Of a DNA stretch of 64,000 nucleotides, positions 25,171 through 34,360 are shown piece after piece. The notes under the pieces were generated by a model, which had not been told where the DNA came from, ran no database searches, and saw nothing but the letters and a program-made list of their open reading frames with translations. Source of the stretch: Anaerobacillus alkalilacustris (lineage in GTDB: Bacteria; Bacillota; Bacilli; Bacillales; Anaerobacillaceae); contig NZ_MLQR01000043.1 in assembly GCF_001866005.1 (NCBI RefSeq), positions 1 through 64,000 of the forward strand, given 5' to 3'. The position numbers and the translations under genes are program-made. Positions within the stretch are counted from its first letter, which is position 1; every line of letters begins with the position of its first letter.

Positions 25171-26670
25171 ATGAATAAGGAGGAGTTGAAAAAAGGGGGA
25201 CAGTTGGAGAGAGATATTCACTCAAAGGTAGATGCTGATCACCCTAGAGATCGACTGAATGAAAATGATCGACCTTCATTAGAGAAAGTAAAAACACTGT
25301 TTGATCAATGTGAGGATTTCGAGCATAAACATTTCGCTAATAACGGAGTAGTTATTGTTTATCTAAGTAGCATTATCGATGACCAGAAACTAGAAAGTGA
25401 AATAGTCAAACCAATTTCATCCATAAACTCTACAAAAGTTTCAGACTGGTTACAGAAAAAAGATATAAATGAAGGTACTGTATTAAAAGAAATAAAGGAA
25501 AAGATTTTATCAGGGTGTGTAGCAATCTTTTTTGATGAAAAAGCTTATTTTTACAATGTTTTTGGTGCTGAATTGCGGGGCATAGAAAAAAGTGAGACAG
25601 AAACTGTTATTGTTGGTGCTCATGATGCCTTTGTAGAAAATGCTATTATTAACCTTTCTTTAATACGTACAAGAATAATGAGTTCTAATCTAAAAGTTAT
25701 AAAACTTCGAGTTGGTGAAGTAACAAAAAGCGACGTGTATGTTTTATATATAGATGGACTAGCGGATATGGATATGGTTGAGGATCTGAAGAAACGGATA
25801 AGTGATATTGAAATCGATTCTGTTTATGATACAAATATGCTTTCTCAAATCATTGATGAATCTCCAGATTCGTTATTTCCTCAATACTATAATACAGAAT
25901 TACCAGATGTCATCCGCTCAAAGTTAGTTGGCGGGAAAATCGCAGTTATTTTAGACGGAAGCCCTGTAGCAATTAGTGCTCCTACGAACTTTTTTGAGTT
26001 CATACAGTCTCCAGACGATTATAATCAACGTTGGTTAATTGGTACGAGTTTACGCCTTTTACGTCTAGTTGCAATATTAATTACCCTAACTTTTACAGCT
26101 GCTTATGTCGCTGTAATCACATTTCATTATGAAGTATTACCTGAGGATATATTACTTACTTTAACAGAATCTAGAGCAAAAGTTCCTTTTCCACCTTTAA
26201 TTGAAGCATTATTAATGGAACTAACTATAGAGTTATTGCGGGAAGCGGGAGCAAGGTTACCTACAAAAGTTGGACAAACAATTGGGATAGTAGGTGGTAT
26301 TGTAATTGGACAGGCTGCAGTTGAAGCGGGGTTTACTAGCAATATTTTAATCATTGCTGTAGCAAGTTCAGCGATTGCATCCTTTGTACTTCCAAGCTAC
26401 AACATGAGTAATGCAATTCGAATAGTGAGATTTATATTAATCCTACTCTCAGGTTTCTTTGGTTTTTTTGGAATTATGTTAGGGTTTACATTTTTTGTCA
26501 TTCATGTAACTAGCTTAACAAGTCTTAAAGCTCCGTATTTTATTCCAGTTTCACCTATCTATGTGAGTGATTGGAAAGATATATTTATTCGTGGTCCGTA
26601 TCGGTTATTAAGGAAACGACCTGTTCAATCAAAAACTGTAAATCCAGTTCGTAATAAAATGAAGAATTAA
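25171..26670 (+). CDS. Spore germinant receptor subunit A (GerAA/GerKA family)
   Basis: This is the A subunit of a spore inner-membrane germinant receptor, which senses nutrients with the B and C subunits. It has 499 residues from the ATG at 25171, preceded by GGGGG. The N-terminal soluble domain (to about residue 285) contains VVGAHDAFVENAIINLSLIRTR-type and IDESPDSLFPQYYNTE-type family motifs. At least four membrane segments follow, around 295-455, including REAGARLPTKVGQTIGIVGG. It is first in an A-B-C operon and is presumably transcribed under sigma-G in the forespore. The germinant cannot be predicted. Confidence 0.95.
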   Translation: MNKEELKKGGQLERDIHSKVDADHPRDRLNENDRPSLEKVKTLFDQCEDFEHKHFANNGVVIVYLSSIIDDQKLESEIVKPISSINSTKVSDWLQKKDINEGTVLKEIKEKILSGCVAIFFDEKAYFYNVFGAELRGIEKSETETVIVGAHDAFVENAIINLSLIRTRIMSSNLKVIKLRVGEVTKSDVYVLYIDGLADMDMVEDLKKRISDIEIDSVYDTNMLSQIIDESPDSLFPQYYNTELPDVIRSKLVGGKIAVILDGSPVAISAPTNFFEFIQSPDDYNQRWLIGTSLRLLRLVAILITLTFTAAYVAVITFHYEVLPEDILLTLTESRAKVPFPPLIEALLMELTIELLREAGARLPTKVGQTIGIVGGIVIGQAAVEAGFTSNILIIAVASSAIASFVLPSYNMSNAIRIVRFILILLSGFFGFFGIMLGFTFFVIHVTSLTSLKAPYFIPVSPIYVSDWKDIFIRGPYRLLRKRPVQSKTVNPVRNKMKN

Positions 26671-26684
26671 AGGAACGATTTGTT

Positions 26685-27770
26685 ATGCATGAAAAGATAC
26701 ACTATTCACAATTGGCAATTATGGTTTACATGGTCCAATCAGGAATTATCATATTTGCTTTGCCTAGAATTGTAGCTGAAGCATTCGGAATGAATGGTTG
26801 GTTAGGGATTATGGGGTTGTCAGTTTTAGTAAATCTATATTTTATTATATTAGTTTATAAAAAAGGAGAAGGGAGATCCGTTTTTACCATCGTAGAAGCG
26901 TCTTTACCAAAGTTCCTATATTATCCACTCTATATATTTATGATTACTACTTTTGGTTTACTTGCCGTTTTAGTAGCAAAGAACTATGTGATGCGTATTC
27001 AATTAACGATGTTTCCTGATGTGAAGCCAAATTATTTTTTAGTTTATTTTTTATTACTTATTTTATTTTTCTTAAGTAAAGGAATTTATAATATGAGTAA
27101 GATCACAGTCGTTTTCTTCTTTTCCACGGTTTGGTTAATATTTTTATTATTCATACTCATTCCGGAATTCAGCTTTACTAGGTTAACGACATTTTTTTTT
27201 CAAGGAGCAACGGACCCCATCGGCAAAGGGATAGAAGCTTATACAAGTTTTTTAGGGTATGAATTAACGTTATTTTTAATCCCATATGTGCAGAAGGATG
27301 GCAACTTTGGCAAAGCTATTGTATTCGGACATTTATTTACCACTTTTATTTATACTGTAATATGTTTTATGACAATGGGATTTTTTAGTTTTAATCAACT
27401 AAAAAATATTCTATATCCGACACATACAATATTAAAATTTATGCAAACGCCATTAATTGAACGAATTGAGAACTTTGTTTTTGCGTTTTTTCTATTAAAA
27501 GTTATTGTAACGGTTGCCTTTTATTATTGGGCTGCACTGGAAGTCTCTCAAAGTATGTTAAAGTCTGTGAACAAAAAATGGTTAATAGCTCTTATATTTT
27601 TAGGAAGTTTCTTAGTAGGTGCAGTCCTAGATGTACAAAGAGAAATTAACGAATTGTTTACCATTATCACAATTCCTCAAATAATTTTTGCATTTAGTTT
27701 TCCTTTGCTTCTACTTTGTTTACTTTGGTTGAATAAAAGGAAAGAAAGGATGAATACAGAGATTGCGTAG
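26685..27770 (+). CDS. Spore germinant receptor subunit B (GerAB/GerKB family)
   Basis: This 361-residue membrane protein has ten predicted helices and belongs to the amino-acid/polyamine transporter-like GerAB family. It opens IHYSQLAIMVYMVQSGIIIF and has the usual NEGW-type start of the transporter fold replaced by AFGMNGWLG. It is thought to form the ligand-binding and channel-like part of the receptor. It begins 14 bases after the A subunit and overlaps the C subunit start by eight bases. Confidence 0.94.
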   Translation: MHEKIHYSQLAIMVYMVQSGIIIFALPRIVAEAFGMNGWLGIMGLSVLVNLYFIILVYKKGEGRSVFTIVEASLPKFLYYPLYIFMITTFGLLAVLVAKNYVMRIQLTMFPDVKPNYFLVYFLLLILFFLSKGIYNMSKITVVFFFSTVWLIFLLFILIPEFSFTRLTTFFFQGATDPIGKGIEAYTSFLGYELTLFLIPYVQKDGNFGKAIVFGHLFTTFIYTVICFMTMGFFSFNQLKNILYPTHTILKFMQTPLIERIENFVFAFFLLKVIVTVAFYYWAALEVSQSMLKSVNKKWLIALIFLGSFLVGAVLDVQREINELFTIITIPQIIFAFSFPLLLLCLLWLNKRKERMNTEIA

Positions 27771-28881
27771 ATTGATTTTGTTACAATATTTGCTTGTAGT
27801 TCTAGTGACAACTGGATGTGCTCAGGATAGAATTGTCGAAGAATTAGGCTTTATACATAGTATTGGTTATGACCTTAATGAAGCGGAAAATGCGAAAAAA
27901 GAAGGTGTCTTAATAATAACAGCAGCATTTCCTCAAGTTGCACCTACGGCTAAAAGTGATCGAGAAATGCTAACAACAGTAGCACATACAAGTAAAGAAG
28001 GTAAGGCAATAATGGCTCGAAAAACAGAGCGTATATTAGTAAGTGGGCAATTAAGAACCGCTTTATTTAGTAATCAATTAGCTGAAATAGGTATATTGGA
28101 TACAATTGATACTCTTAAGCGAGATCATACGATTGGATTAAACGTAAAAATTATTACAGTGAATGGAAGTACTAAGGAGCTTTTGTTTGACGAATATCCA
28201 AATCATCCCCGTACAGATCGATATATATATGAATTAATTGAAAAAGATGCTCAAACTCATGTAACTGTTGATACATCATTATATCACTTTTTACGAGACT
28301 ATCATGATGATGGTATAGACCCTATTACTCCGTACATAAAACAAGGTAGTGACGAAATAATTATTGATGGAATAGCACTATATAAGGGTGATCGTTTTGT
28401 TTACAACTTAGACCCAAAAGCTAGTAGGGTATTTAAGATGTTACATGGAGAATATTTAGGTGGAGATATCACTACTGAAATCGATCTACAAAATGAGGAG
28501 AAAAAAGATTATTTATATATTACTTTCAGTACATTGGAATCATCAAGGAAGGTAAACGTACAATCTCCATCTCAGATTACGATTAACATAGAGGTGAAAG
28601 GGGACATCGAGGAATATACTGGTCAACTTGAATTATCTGATGATGAAGTACAAAAAGAAATTGAACGTAAGTTAGCAAAATTTATTGAAAAAAGTAGTGA
28701 AAAAATTATTGAAATCATGCAAGAGCATCATATAGACAACCTTGGAATAGGCCAATATGTAAGAAATAGTTGTAATTATAAAGAATGGAAAGAAATGAAT
28801 TGGAGTGAAGAGGTATATCCGGAGGCTGAAATAAATGTTAATGTTATAGCTAAACTAAAAGGATTTGGCAGCGTAAAATAA
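27763..28881 (+). CDS. Spore germinant receptor subunit C, lipoprotein (GerAC/GerKC family)
   Basis: This 372-residue lipoprotein has a short signal peptide ending in lipobox VTTGC (Cys 19). Conserved GerAC sections follow: RIVEELGFIHSIGYD, SGQLRTALFS, DGIALYKGDRFV, and the C-terminal IGQYVRNSCNYKEWKEMNW. It starts at TTG 27763 inside the end of the B gene, so translation is probably coupled. It completes the three-gene operon. Confidence 0.93.
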   Translation: MRRLILLQYLLVVLVTTGCAQDRIVEELGFIHSIGYDLNEAENAKKEGVLIITAAFPQVAPTAKSDREMLTTVAHTSKEGKAIMARKTERILVSGQLRTALFSNQLAEIGILDTIDTLKRDHTIGLNVKIITVNGSTKELLFDEYPNHPRTDRYIYELIEKDAQTHVTVDTSLYHFLRDYHDDGIDPITPYIKQGSDEIIIDGIALYKGDRFVYNLDPKASRVFKMLHGEYLGGDITTEIDLQNEEKKDYLYITFSTLESSRKVNVQSPSQITINIEVKGDIEEYTGQLELSDDEVQKEIERKLAKFIEKSSEKIIEIMQEHHIDNLGIGQYVRNSCNYKEWKEMNWSEEVYPEAEINVNVIAKLKGFGSVK

Positions 28882-28891
28882 ATTTTAAGAT

Positions 28892-29020
28892 TTAATTATT
28901 CGAACAAGCGTTACAGTTGATCAAGAAGGTAAAATGCTTGACAATGTTGAAGAGGCAGTCAAATATCAAGCAAAACGTACTGTGCAAGTTGCTGAGTGGG
29001 TAAAAAAAGGTAATCAATAA
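28892..29020 (+). pseudogene. Orphan 3' gene tail
   Basis: Directly after the germination operon, a frame without a start codon reads LIIRTSVTVDQEGKMLDNVE and ends QVAEWVKKGNQ-stop. Its codon use and charged helix look like the C-terminus of a real enzyme, perhaps a flavodoxin-like reductase, but I cannot name it. It seems to be what is left of a gene whose body was lost, possibly when the gerA operon arrived. A terminator follows. Confidence 0.5.
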
Positions 29021-29053
29021 CAAGCAAAAGGTTCATAATTTAGATTGAAGTAG

Positions 29054-29100
29054 GAGTTACTCTAAAAGCTAATTTTAGTTTTTAGGGTAACTCTTTTTTT
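29054..29100 (+). terminator. Terminator after the orphan gene tail
   Basis: GAGTTACTCTAAAA pairs with TTTAGGGTAACTC (one mismatch, one GU) and ends in TTTTTTT. It probably belonged to the lost gene and may now end the gerA transcript. Confidence 0.8.
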
Positions 29101-29106
29101 ACAGTA

Positions 29107-29286
29107 TCAGAATTTATAAATTTCTAATTTGGAAACTGTCTAGCGCAAGCAGCCTACGAGCTCGGTCACTTCAGTCAAGTCACTGACTTCAATGTCTTCT
29201 TGGATTACTTCGAAGCTGCTTTGCTCTTGAGAAAACGGAGTGGCACAGGAGCAGCTGCTCGTGACCAAGGCGCTTGCGCTTTTCTA
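29107..29286 (+). repeat. Family A repeat, long subtype 1
   Basis: A complete copy with head TCAGAATTTATAAATTTC, the body CTAGCGCAAGCAGCCTACGA and the tail GGCGCTTGCGCTTTTCT. The terminal AGCGCAAG/CTTGCGCT inverted repeat is intact. Confidence 0.8.
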
Positions 29287-29384
29287 ACTATTAAAAATTC
29301 TAGAAAGCTAAACTTGTAGACATAGTATTTTATTCATTACGTGATTGAGCAAGACCGCTTCCGCTTTTATTCCAAGGTAAGGAG

Positions 29385-29530
29385 ATAATAAATTTGAAGT
29401 TATAAAGCTTTCTAGCTTCAGCTTCTACGAGTTTATCACTTCACCCCCTTTCGGAAGGGAAAAACGACTTCTGTCTAAGGTCTTTATTGCATTTGGCCCG
29501 TGACCCAAGGAGCTCACATTTTCTACGTAA
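29385..29530 (+). repeat. Family A repeat, degenerate copy
   Basis: TAAATTTGAAGTTATAAAGC, CTTTCTAGCTTCAGC, a CACTTCACCCC stretch and CGTGACCCAAGG recall subtype 1 in order but with many changes. The 900-base gap from 28882 to 29799 is otherwise occupied by the gene tail, its terminator, the intact repeat and the regulator's leader. Confidence 0.5.
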
Positions 29531-29696
29531 GAAGAATTTTGTCGGACAAATATTTTGCCTTAAAGAAGGATCTGTAAATAAAAATGGAAAATATATTTTA
29601 GGTGAACATGTATTACATAGAAGTGAACTTATATTAATAGGATGAAATATAACTATGAGTTTCTTTTCGAGAAAGAAATAAGAGTTGAGAAGTTCA

Positions 29697-29739
29697 TCAT
29701 CACAATTATGTATAAACGCTCTGATAATTATTGTGATGA
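29697..29739. promoter_or_regulatory. Inverted repeat upstream of the PTS regulator
   Basis: Perfect 10-bp arms TCATCACAAT (29697-29706) and ATTGTGATGA (29730-29739) flank 23 bases just ahead of the regulator gene. This could be an operator or an RNA hairpin controlling the regulator. No function is shown by sequence alone. Confidence 0.4.
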
Positions 29740-29799
29740 AAGCGCATCCATGAATGAGGGAAATAAGTTATGATTAAAACAAGAAAGGAAGGGAACAAG

Positions 29800-31863
29800 A
29801 TGTTCTTAGATGAGCGTAGCTTTCAACTCCTAAAAGAAATTACTCTAACCCATGGAATGAAAATAAAAGACTTGGAAAAAAAGTTTCAGCTTACACGAAG
29901 TCAAATAAACTACAGCTTGAAAAAAATAAATGATTGGCTTGCTGTAAATCATCTTCCGAAAATTAACAATAGCAAACAAACGGGGATAGAGGTCGAACCT
30001 TCAGTCAAAGAAATGTTTCCTGATTTAGTTGAAAAGACTCCATTAAATGAATACGTTCCATCTGAAAACGAAAGAATTAACCTAATTTTAGTAATGCTCG
30101 TTAGTCGTTCTCAAGAACTATCGCTTTTCCATTTTTCAAATTCTATAAACGTAAGTAGAAATACCGTTTTATCAGATTTAAAAAAAGCAGAGACTCTACT
30201 CAACCGGTACGATTTAAAGCTCGTTTATACGAGGCGTCATGGTTACTATTTAGAAGGGGGGGAAATACAGAAACGGTTACTTCTTCTAAATCTTGTACCC
30301 AAAATATTGAAAATGAAAAGTGGTGAAAAATGGCTAGTCAGACTAACAGAGATATGTAAAAAGGATATTAAGAGTCTAGCTAGTCGTTTTGAAATCATTG
30401 AGAAAAAAGTAAAAATAAAATTTACTGATGAGAAATTGAAGGAACTACCATATTTACTTTTATTACTACTAAGAAGAATGCAAAGAGGAAAACAGCTGAA
30501 CGTGTATGATATTCATTTTTCGGACATTTCTAATACTAAAGAGTATCATTTAGTAGAAGATTTGCTTTGGAATATTGCTAAAGTTCATGAACAAGATCGA
30601 TTATTTCTTACTTTACAACTGCTATCTTCTAGTGTTTTATCGGTAGAACTAAACAAAGAGAATGATCAACAGTTAGTTTCTGCCATTAAAGACATGTTAC
30701 TATCTTTTGAAAAACAAGCATGTGTGACGGTTCAAAACCAAGATGGATTAATAGAGAAGCTTTTTCAACATATGAAACCTGCCGTTTATCGAATTGCATA
30801 TGGCTTAACAACTGAGAATCCGTTGTTAAAAGATATTCAAGTTCATCATGGGGATGTTCATCATCTCGTTAGAAAGAGTATAGATCCATTAGAAACATTT
30901 TTAGGGAAAACAATTCCAGAAGATGAACTTGCATACCTAACAATTTTAATAAAGAGTTGGTTGCAACAACAAGGGGAGAAACTAACAACCAAATTAAAAG
31001 CAGTTGTTGTTTGTCCAAATGGAATATCGGTTTCGAAACTCTTATTAGAAACATTGAGGAAAATGTTTTCGGATATAATTTTTTTAGATTGTATTTCGGT
31101 TAGAGAATTTAATCATTATGCCTTGGATTTTGATCTCGTTTTTTCGAGTGTAACACTTAAAACTAATAAGAAATTATTTCTTGTAAAACCATTTATTACT
31201 GAAGAAGAAGAAAAGAATTTAAAGTTACGAGTATACCAGGAACTACATGGATATAGCCCGTCTAAAATTGACTATGAAATGCTAATGGAAGTCATTCAAG
31301 AACATGCAAACATAACAAATGTTGAATCTTTAAAGAAATCATTACATTCATTCTTTCAAAATAGCAATGTGAATTATGGTAGAGAAAACCAGCTGGTTGA
31401 TCCTAACCTAGCAGATTTATTAAAGGAAGACGTAATAGTGATGAGAGAAAGAGTGACTTCTTGGGAAGAGGCAATTCAAGTTGCGGCTCATCCATTATTT
31501 AAAAATAAGTCAATAGAAGCAAGTTATATAGAACAAATGATTAGTCAATACAATCCTGAAGAACCTTATATCATTATTGCTCCTAAAGTAGCTATTCCTC
31601 ATGCATCTCCAGAGGATGGTGTTAATAATATTGCGATGAGTATGCTTTGTTTACAAGAAGGTGTTGAATTTGCCTCACAACTAACAGTAAATGTCGTCAT
31701 TGTTATAGCTGCTATAGATCGGAAAAAGCATTTGCAAGCTTTATTTCAACTAAATGAATTAGTTGAAAATGAAGAAAATATTAGCCAAATGATAAATGCG
31801 AAAAGTAAAAAAGAAATTACTGAACTCGTTAATTATTATGCAAATGTAAAAGTAACGATATAA
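29800..31863 (+). CDS. PRD-containing transcriptional regulator (BglG/MtlR-type activator)
   Basis: This PTS-controlled regulator adjoins the PTS genes it should regulate. About 687 residues from ATG 29800 (AAGGAAGGG six bases upstream; ATG 29770 also has an RBS). Order: two helix-turn-helix segments (ending QINYSLKKINDWL and SRNTVLSDLKKAE), two PTS-regulation domains (about 190-390, with HHLVRKSIDPLETFLGKTIP), an EIIB-like domain (VVCPNGISVSKLLLETLRK) and a C-terminal EIIA-like domain with phosphohistidine motif VAIPHASPEDG. Phosphorylation by the PTS would switch it between active and inactive. The RNA-binding CAT domain of true antiterminators is absent, so DNA-binding activation is more likely. 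Confidence 0.9.
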   Translation: MFLDERSFQLLKEITLTHGMKIKDLEKKFQLTRSQINYSLKKINDWLAVNHLPKINNSKQTGIEVEPSVKEMFPDLVEKTPLNEYVPSENERINLILVMLVSRSQELSLFHFSNSINVSRNTVLSDLKKAETLLNRYDLKLVYTRRHGYYLEGGEIQKRLLLLNLVPKILKMKSGEKWLVRLTEICKKDIKSLASRFEIIEKKVKIKFTDEKLKELPYLLLLLLRRMQRGKQLNVYDIHFSDISNTKEYHLVEDLLWNIAKVHEQDRLFLTLQLLSSSVLSVELNKENDQQLVSAIKDMLLSFEKQACVTVQNQDGLIEKLFQHMKPAVYRIAYGLTTENPLLKDIQVHHGDVHHLVRKSIDPLETFLGKTIPEDELAYLTILIKSWLQQQGEKLTTKLKAVVVCPNGISVSKLLLETLRKMFSDIIFLDCISVREFNHYALDFDLVFSSVTLKTNKKLFLVKPFITEEEEKNLKLRVYQELHGYSPSKIDYEMLMEVIQEHANITNVESLKKSLHSFFQNSNVNYGRENQLVDPNLADLLKEDVIVMRERVTSWEEAIQVAAHPLFKNKSIEASYIEQMISQYNPEEPYIIIAPKVAIPHASPEDGVNNIAMSMLCLQEGVEFASQLTVNVVIVIAAIDRKKHLQALFQLNELVENEENISQMINAKSKKEITELVNYYANVKVTI

Positions 31864-31966
31864 GAGTCTTTTCTTACAGTTTACTTTAAAGGAGGTGATG
31901 CTTAGAGGAAGTCAAATGTTACAAGTCATATAGATTTAATTTTTTAGAAAAGGAAGTTGAGTGCAG

Positions 31967-32434
31967 ATGGAGCTATTTAGTCAATTGTTTAAAAATGAAT
32001 TAGTATTTCCAAATTTTGATTGTACGGACAGAGATGATTTTTTCGAAAAAATATCTACAGTGCTAGTTGAAAAAGGATATGTAAAGGAAACTTTTAAACA
32101 GGCAATTAAACAAAGAGAAGATGAATATCCTACTGGACTAAGAACGGTTCCGTATCATGTTGCTATACCTCATACAGATCCAGTAAATATTTGTAAACCG
32201 TTTATTGCAGTAATTCGACCAACAAAAAGGATTGAGTTTCTTGAGATGGGGTCAGATGACAAAAGGGTAGATGCACAGCTTTTGTTTATATTAGGCTTGA
32301 AAAGAGGAGAAGGTCAAACAGCCTTGCTACAAAAATTAATAGAAATGTTTATGCAACGAGAAGTAATGGACCAATTATTAAAAGAATCTAACCACGCAGA
32401 TATTATTAAGTTATTAAAAAAAACTGTAGCTTAA
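31967..32434 (+). CDS. PTS EIIA component, galactitol/fructose type
   Basis: This soluble phosphocarrier passes phosphate from HPr to EIIB. It has 156 residues, with the active-site His in VPYHVAIPHTDP near residue 64. The fold is that of GatA/FruA-type EIIA. ATG 31967 has AAAGGAAG ten bases upstream; GTG 31961 is closer to it. It follows the regulator by about 100 bases and begins the transport part of the operon. Confidence 0.9.
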   Translation: MELFSQLFKNELVFPNFDCTDRDDFFEKISTVLVEKGYVKETFKQAIKQREDEYPTGLRTVPYHVAIPHTDPVNICKPFIAVIRPTKRIEFLEMGSDDKRVDAQLLFILGLKRGEGQTALLQKLIEMFMQREVMDQLLKESNHADIIKLLKKTVA

Positions 32435-32464
32435 CGATTAAATAATATGATGGAGGCGTTCAAT

Positions 32465-32740
32465 ATGAAAAAAGTTATTGTTGCATGTGGTTCAGGTGTT
32501 GCTACATCTCAAACGGTTGCATCTAAAGTGAAAAAATTATTGGATAGCAAAGGGGTGAAAGCAAATGTAGAAGCAGTAGATATTAAGTCGATTGATACGT
32601 ATATCAAGGATTGCGCCGTCTATATAGCTATTACAAAACCTAGAAAAGAATATCCAGTACCAGTGTGTAATGGAATTGCCTTTTTAACAGGTATGGGTAT
32701 GGATGCTGAACTAGAAAAAGTTATTAAAGCTTTAAAATAA
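32465..32740 (+). CDS. PTS EIIB component, galactitol type
   Basis: This small phosphocarrier has 91 residues. The phosphorylatable cysteine is C8 in VIVACGSGVATSQTVASKV, the signature of the galactitol/lactose-chitobiose-like EIIB fold. I chose ATG 32465 because GGAGG lies eight bases upstream; a start at 32447 would overlap that RBS. It lies between EIIA and EIIC, the usual gatABC order. Confidence 0.92.
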   Translation: MKKVIVACGSGVATSQTVASKVKKLLDSKGVKANVEAVDIKSIDTYIKDCAVYIAITKPRKEYPVPVCNGIAFLTGMGMDAELEKVIKALK

Positions 32741-32795
32741 TAAGCCTCATTATTCAAATGACAAAACTACCTAAATTTGAAAAGGAGGAATTTTA

Positions 32796-34163
32796 GTGGA
32801 AGCTTTACAGTCAATTTTTGATTACATTTTAGGATTTGGAGCAGCGGTGTTTGTACCACTAATATTGATTATTGTTGGTTTGATTGCCCGTATGAAATTT
32901 AAGGACGCTTTTTCATCTGGTTTAACGCTTGGTCTTGCATTTGTCGGAATGGGGTTAGTGATTGGGTTTATGATGGATGCAATGGGTCCTGCTGCCAGGC
33001 AATTTGTAGATAATACTGGAATTGAACTTACTGCCATTGATGGTGGCTGGACATCTTTAGCAACACTTGCATGGGCTTGGCCATTAGCATTCTTTATGTT
33101 TCCGATCCAAATTGGGATTAATGCAATTATGCTATTAATTAACAAAACGAATACTTTAAACGTTGATTTATGGAATGTATGGGGAAAAATTTTAACCGCA
33201 GTTTTAGTTATTGGAGTTTCTGGAAGTGTTACGCTTGCATTTATCGTAGCGTCGTTACAAATTATTATTGAATTGAAGGTTGCCGATGTTAACCAAAAAC
33301 AAATTGGTGAATTAACTCAAATCCCAGGTGTAACTAGTACTCATAGTATGACATTATTTGGTGTATTCTTATATCCGTTAAATAGACTACTAGATTTTGT
33401 ACGGGGTCTTGATCGTAAAATTGATGCAGATTGGTTAAAGGAAAAAATTGGTATTTTTGCTGAAAATCATGTGATGGGCTTTATTATTGGGATTTTACTA
33501 GGTGTAACTGCAAAATATAACATTCAAGAAATACTAATTTTGGGTGTTCAGGCTGCAGCCGCATTAACACTTTTCCCGATGGTAGCAAAATTATTCATGC
33601 AAGCATTAGCTCCGCTATCTGATGCAATTTCAGAATTCATGAGAAAGCGTTTTGAAGGAAAAGAACTACACATTGGACTTGACTGGCCAATCATGGCAGG
33701 TTGTAACGAAGTTTGGGTAACGTGTATTGTACTAGTACCTTTCACATTAATGTTTGCAGCGTTTTTACCAGGGAATAATGTATTACCGTTCGCAGGTATC
33801 ATCAATCTTTCTTTTGCAGTAGCTGCGTTAATTGTAACAGGTGGAAATTTACTAAGAATGATTATTTTAGGTATTGTAACAACTCCAGTATTCCTGTATG
33901 TTGCAACATATTTTGCACCAACGATTACAAAACTAGCTAATGACACTGGCGCAATAACAGTACCAGCTGGTCAATTATTATCATGGAGTACACTTGAATA
34001 TCCTGTATTTAGATATGTCTTTGCAAATGCAGCGAATGTAGTAAACGGACAATTCTGGGGATTAGTAGTTGCGATTATTTGGATGGGACTATTCGTTTGG
34101 TACTATCAAGGAATGAAGAAAAGATCAGAAATGATTGAAAAAAATGCCGACAAAATTGCATAG
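32796..34163 (+). CDS. PTS EIIC component, galactitol type (GatC)
   Basis: This membrane permease of 455 residues takes up and phosphorylates a sugar or sugar alcohol with the EIIA and EIIB above. About ten hydrophobic segments are visible. GatC-family motifs include FPIQIGINAIMLLINKTNTL near residue 100 and GLDWPIMAGCNEVW near 292. Start is GTG 32796 behind AAAGGAGG. The family transports galactitol and also other polyols and pentoses, so the substrate is open. Confidence 0.92.
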   Translation: MEALQSIFDYILGFGAAVFVPLILIIVGLIARMKFKDAFSSGLTLGLAFVGMGLVIGFMMDAMGPAARQFVDNTGIELTAIDGGWTSLATLAWAWPLAFFMFPIQIGINAIMLLINKTNTLNVDLWNVWGKILTAVLVIGVSGSVTLAFIVASLQIIIELKVADVNQKQIGELTQIPGVTSTHSMTLFGVFLYPLNRLLDFVRGLDRKIDADWLKEKIGIFAENHVMGFIIGILLGVTAKYNIQEILILGVQAAAALTLFPMVAKLFMQALAPLSDAISEFMRKRFEGKELHIGLDWPIMAGCNEVWVTCIVLVPFTLMFAAFLPGNNVLPFAGIINLSFAVAALIVTGGNLLRMIILGIVTTPVFLYVATYFAPTITKLANDTGAITVPAGQLLSWSTLEYPVFRYVFANAANVVNGQFWGLVVAIIWMGLFVWYYQGMKKRSEMIEKNADKIA

Positions 34164-34269
34164 CAGGCAACTTTATCAGCAAACAAGAAATATATATGTC
34201 AAATTAACATTATTAAAAAAAAATCAATAGGTCAATAGTTTTTATATTACAGTTAAGTGACAATTGCAT

Positions 34270-34287
34270 CGGGGGCTTTGGCCCCCG
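34270..34287 (+). terminator. GC-rich hairpin between EIIC and kinase genes
   Basis: CGGGGGC (34270-34276) and GCCCCCG (34281-34287) close a four-base loop. There is no clean T-run after it, so it may act as an mRNA stabiliser or processing boundary within the operon or as a partial terminator. Confidence 0.55.
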
Positions 34288-34360
34288 CGTGTAAGTGACT
34301 GTTTTTGATTAAAGTATTCGTTTTACTAGGTTACTTAATGGTTAGGATGTGATAGTGTCC

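Noticed and set aside
34313..34348. Separate promoter for the kinase-aldolase pair
   Set aside because: No -35/-10 pair with acceptable spacing was seen; the genes may be read from the PTS promoter through the GC hairpin.
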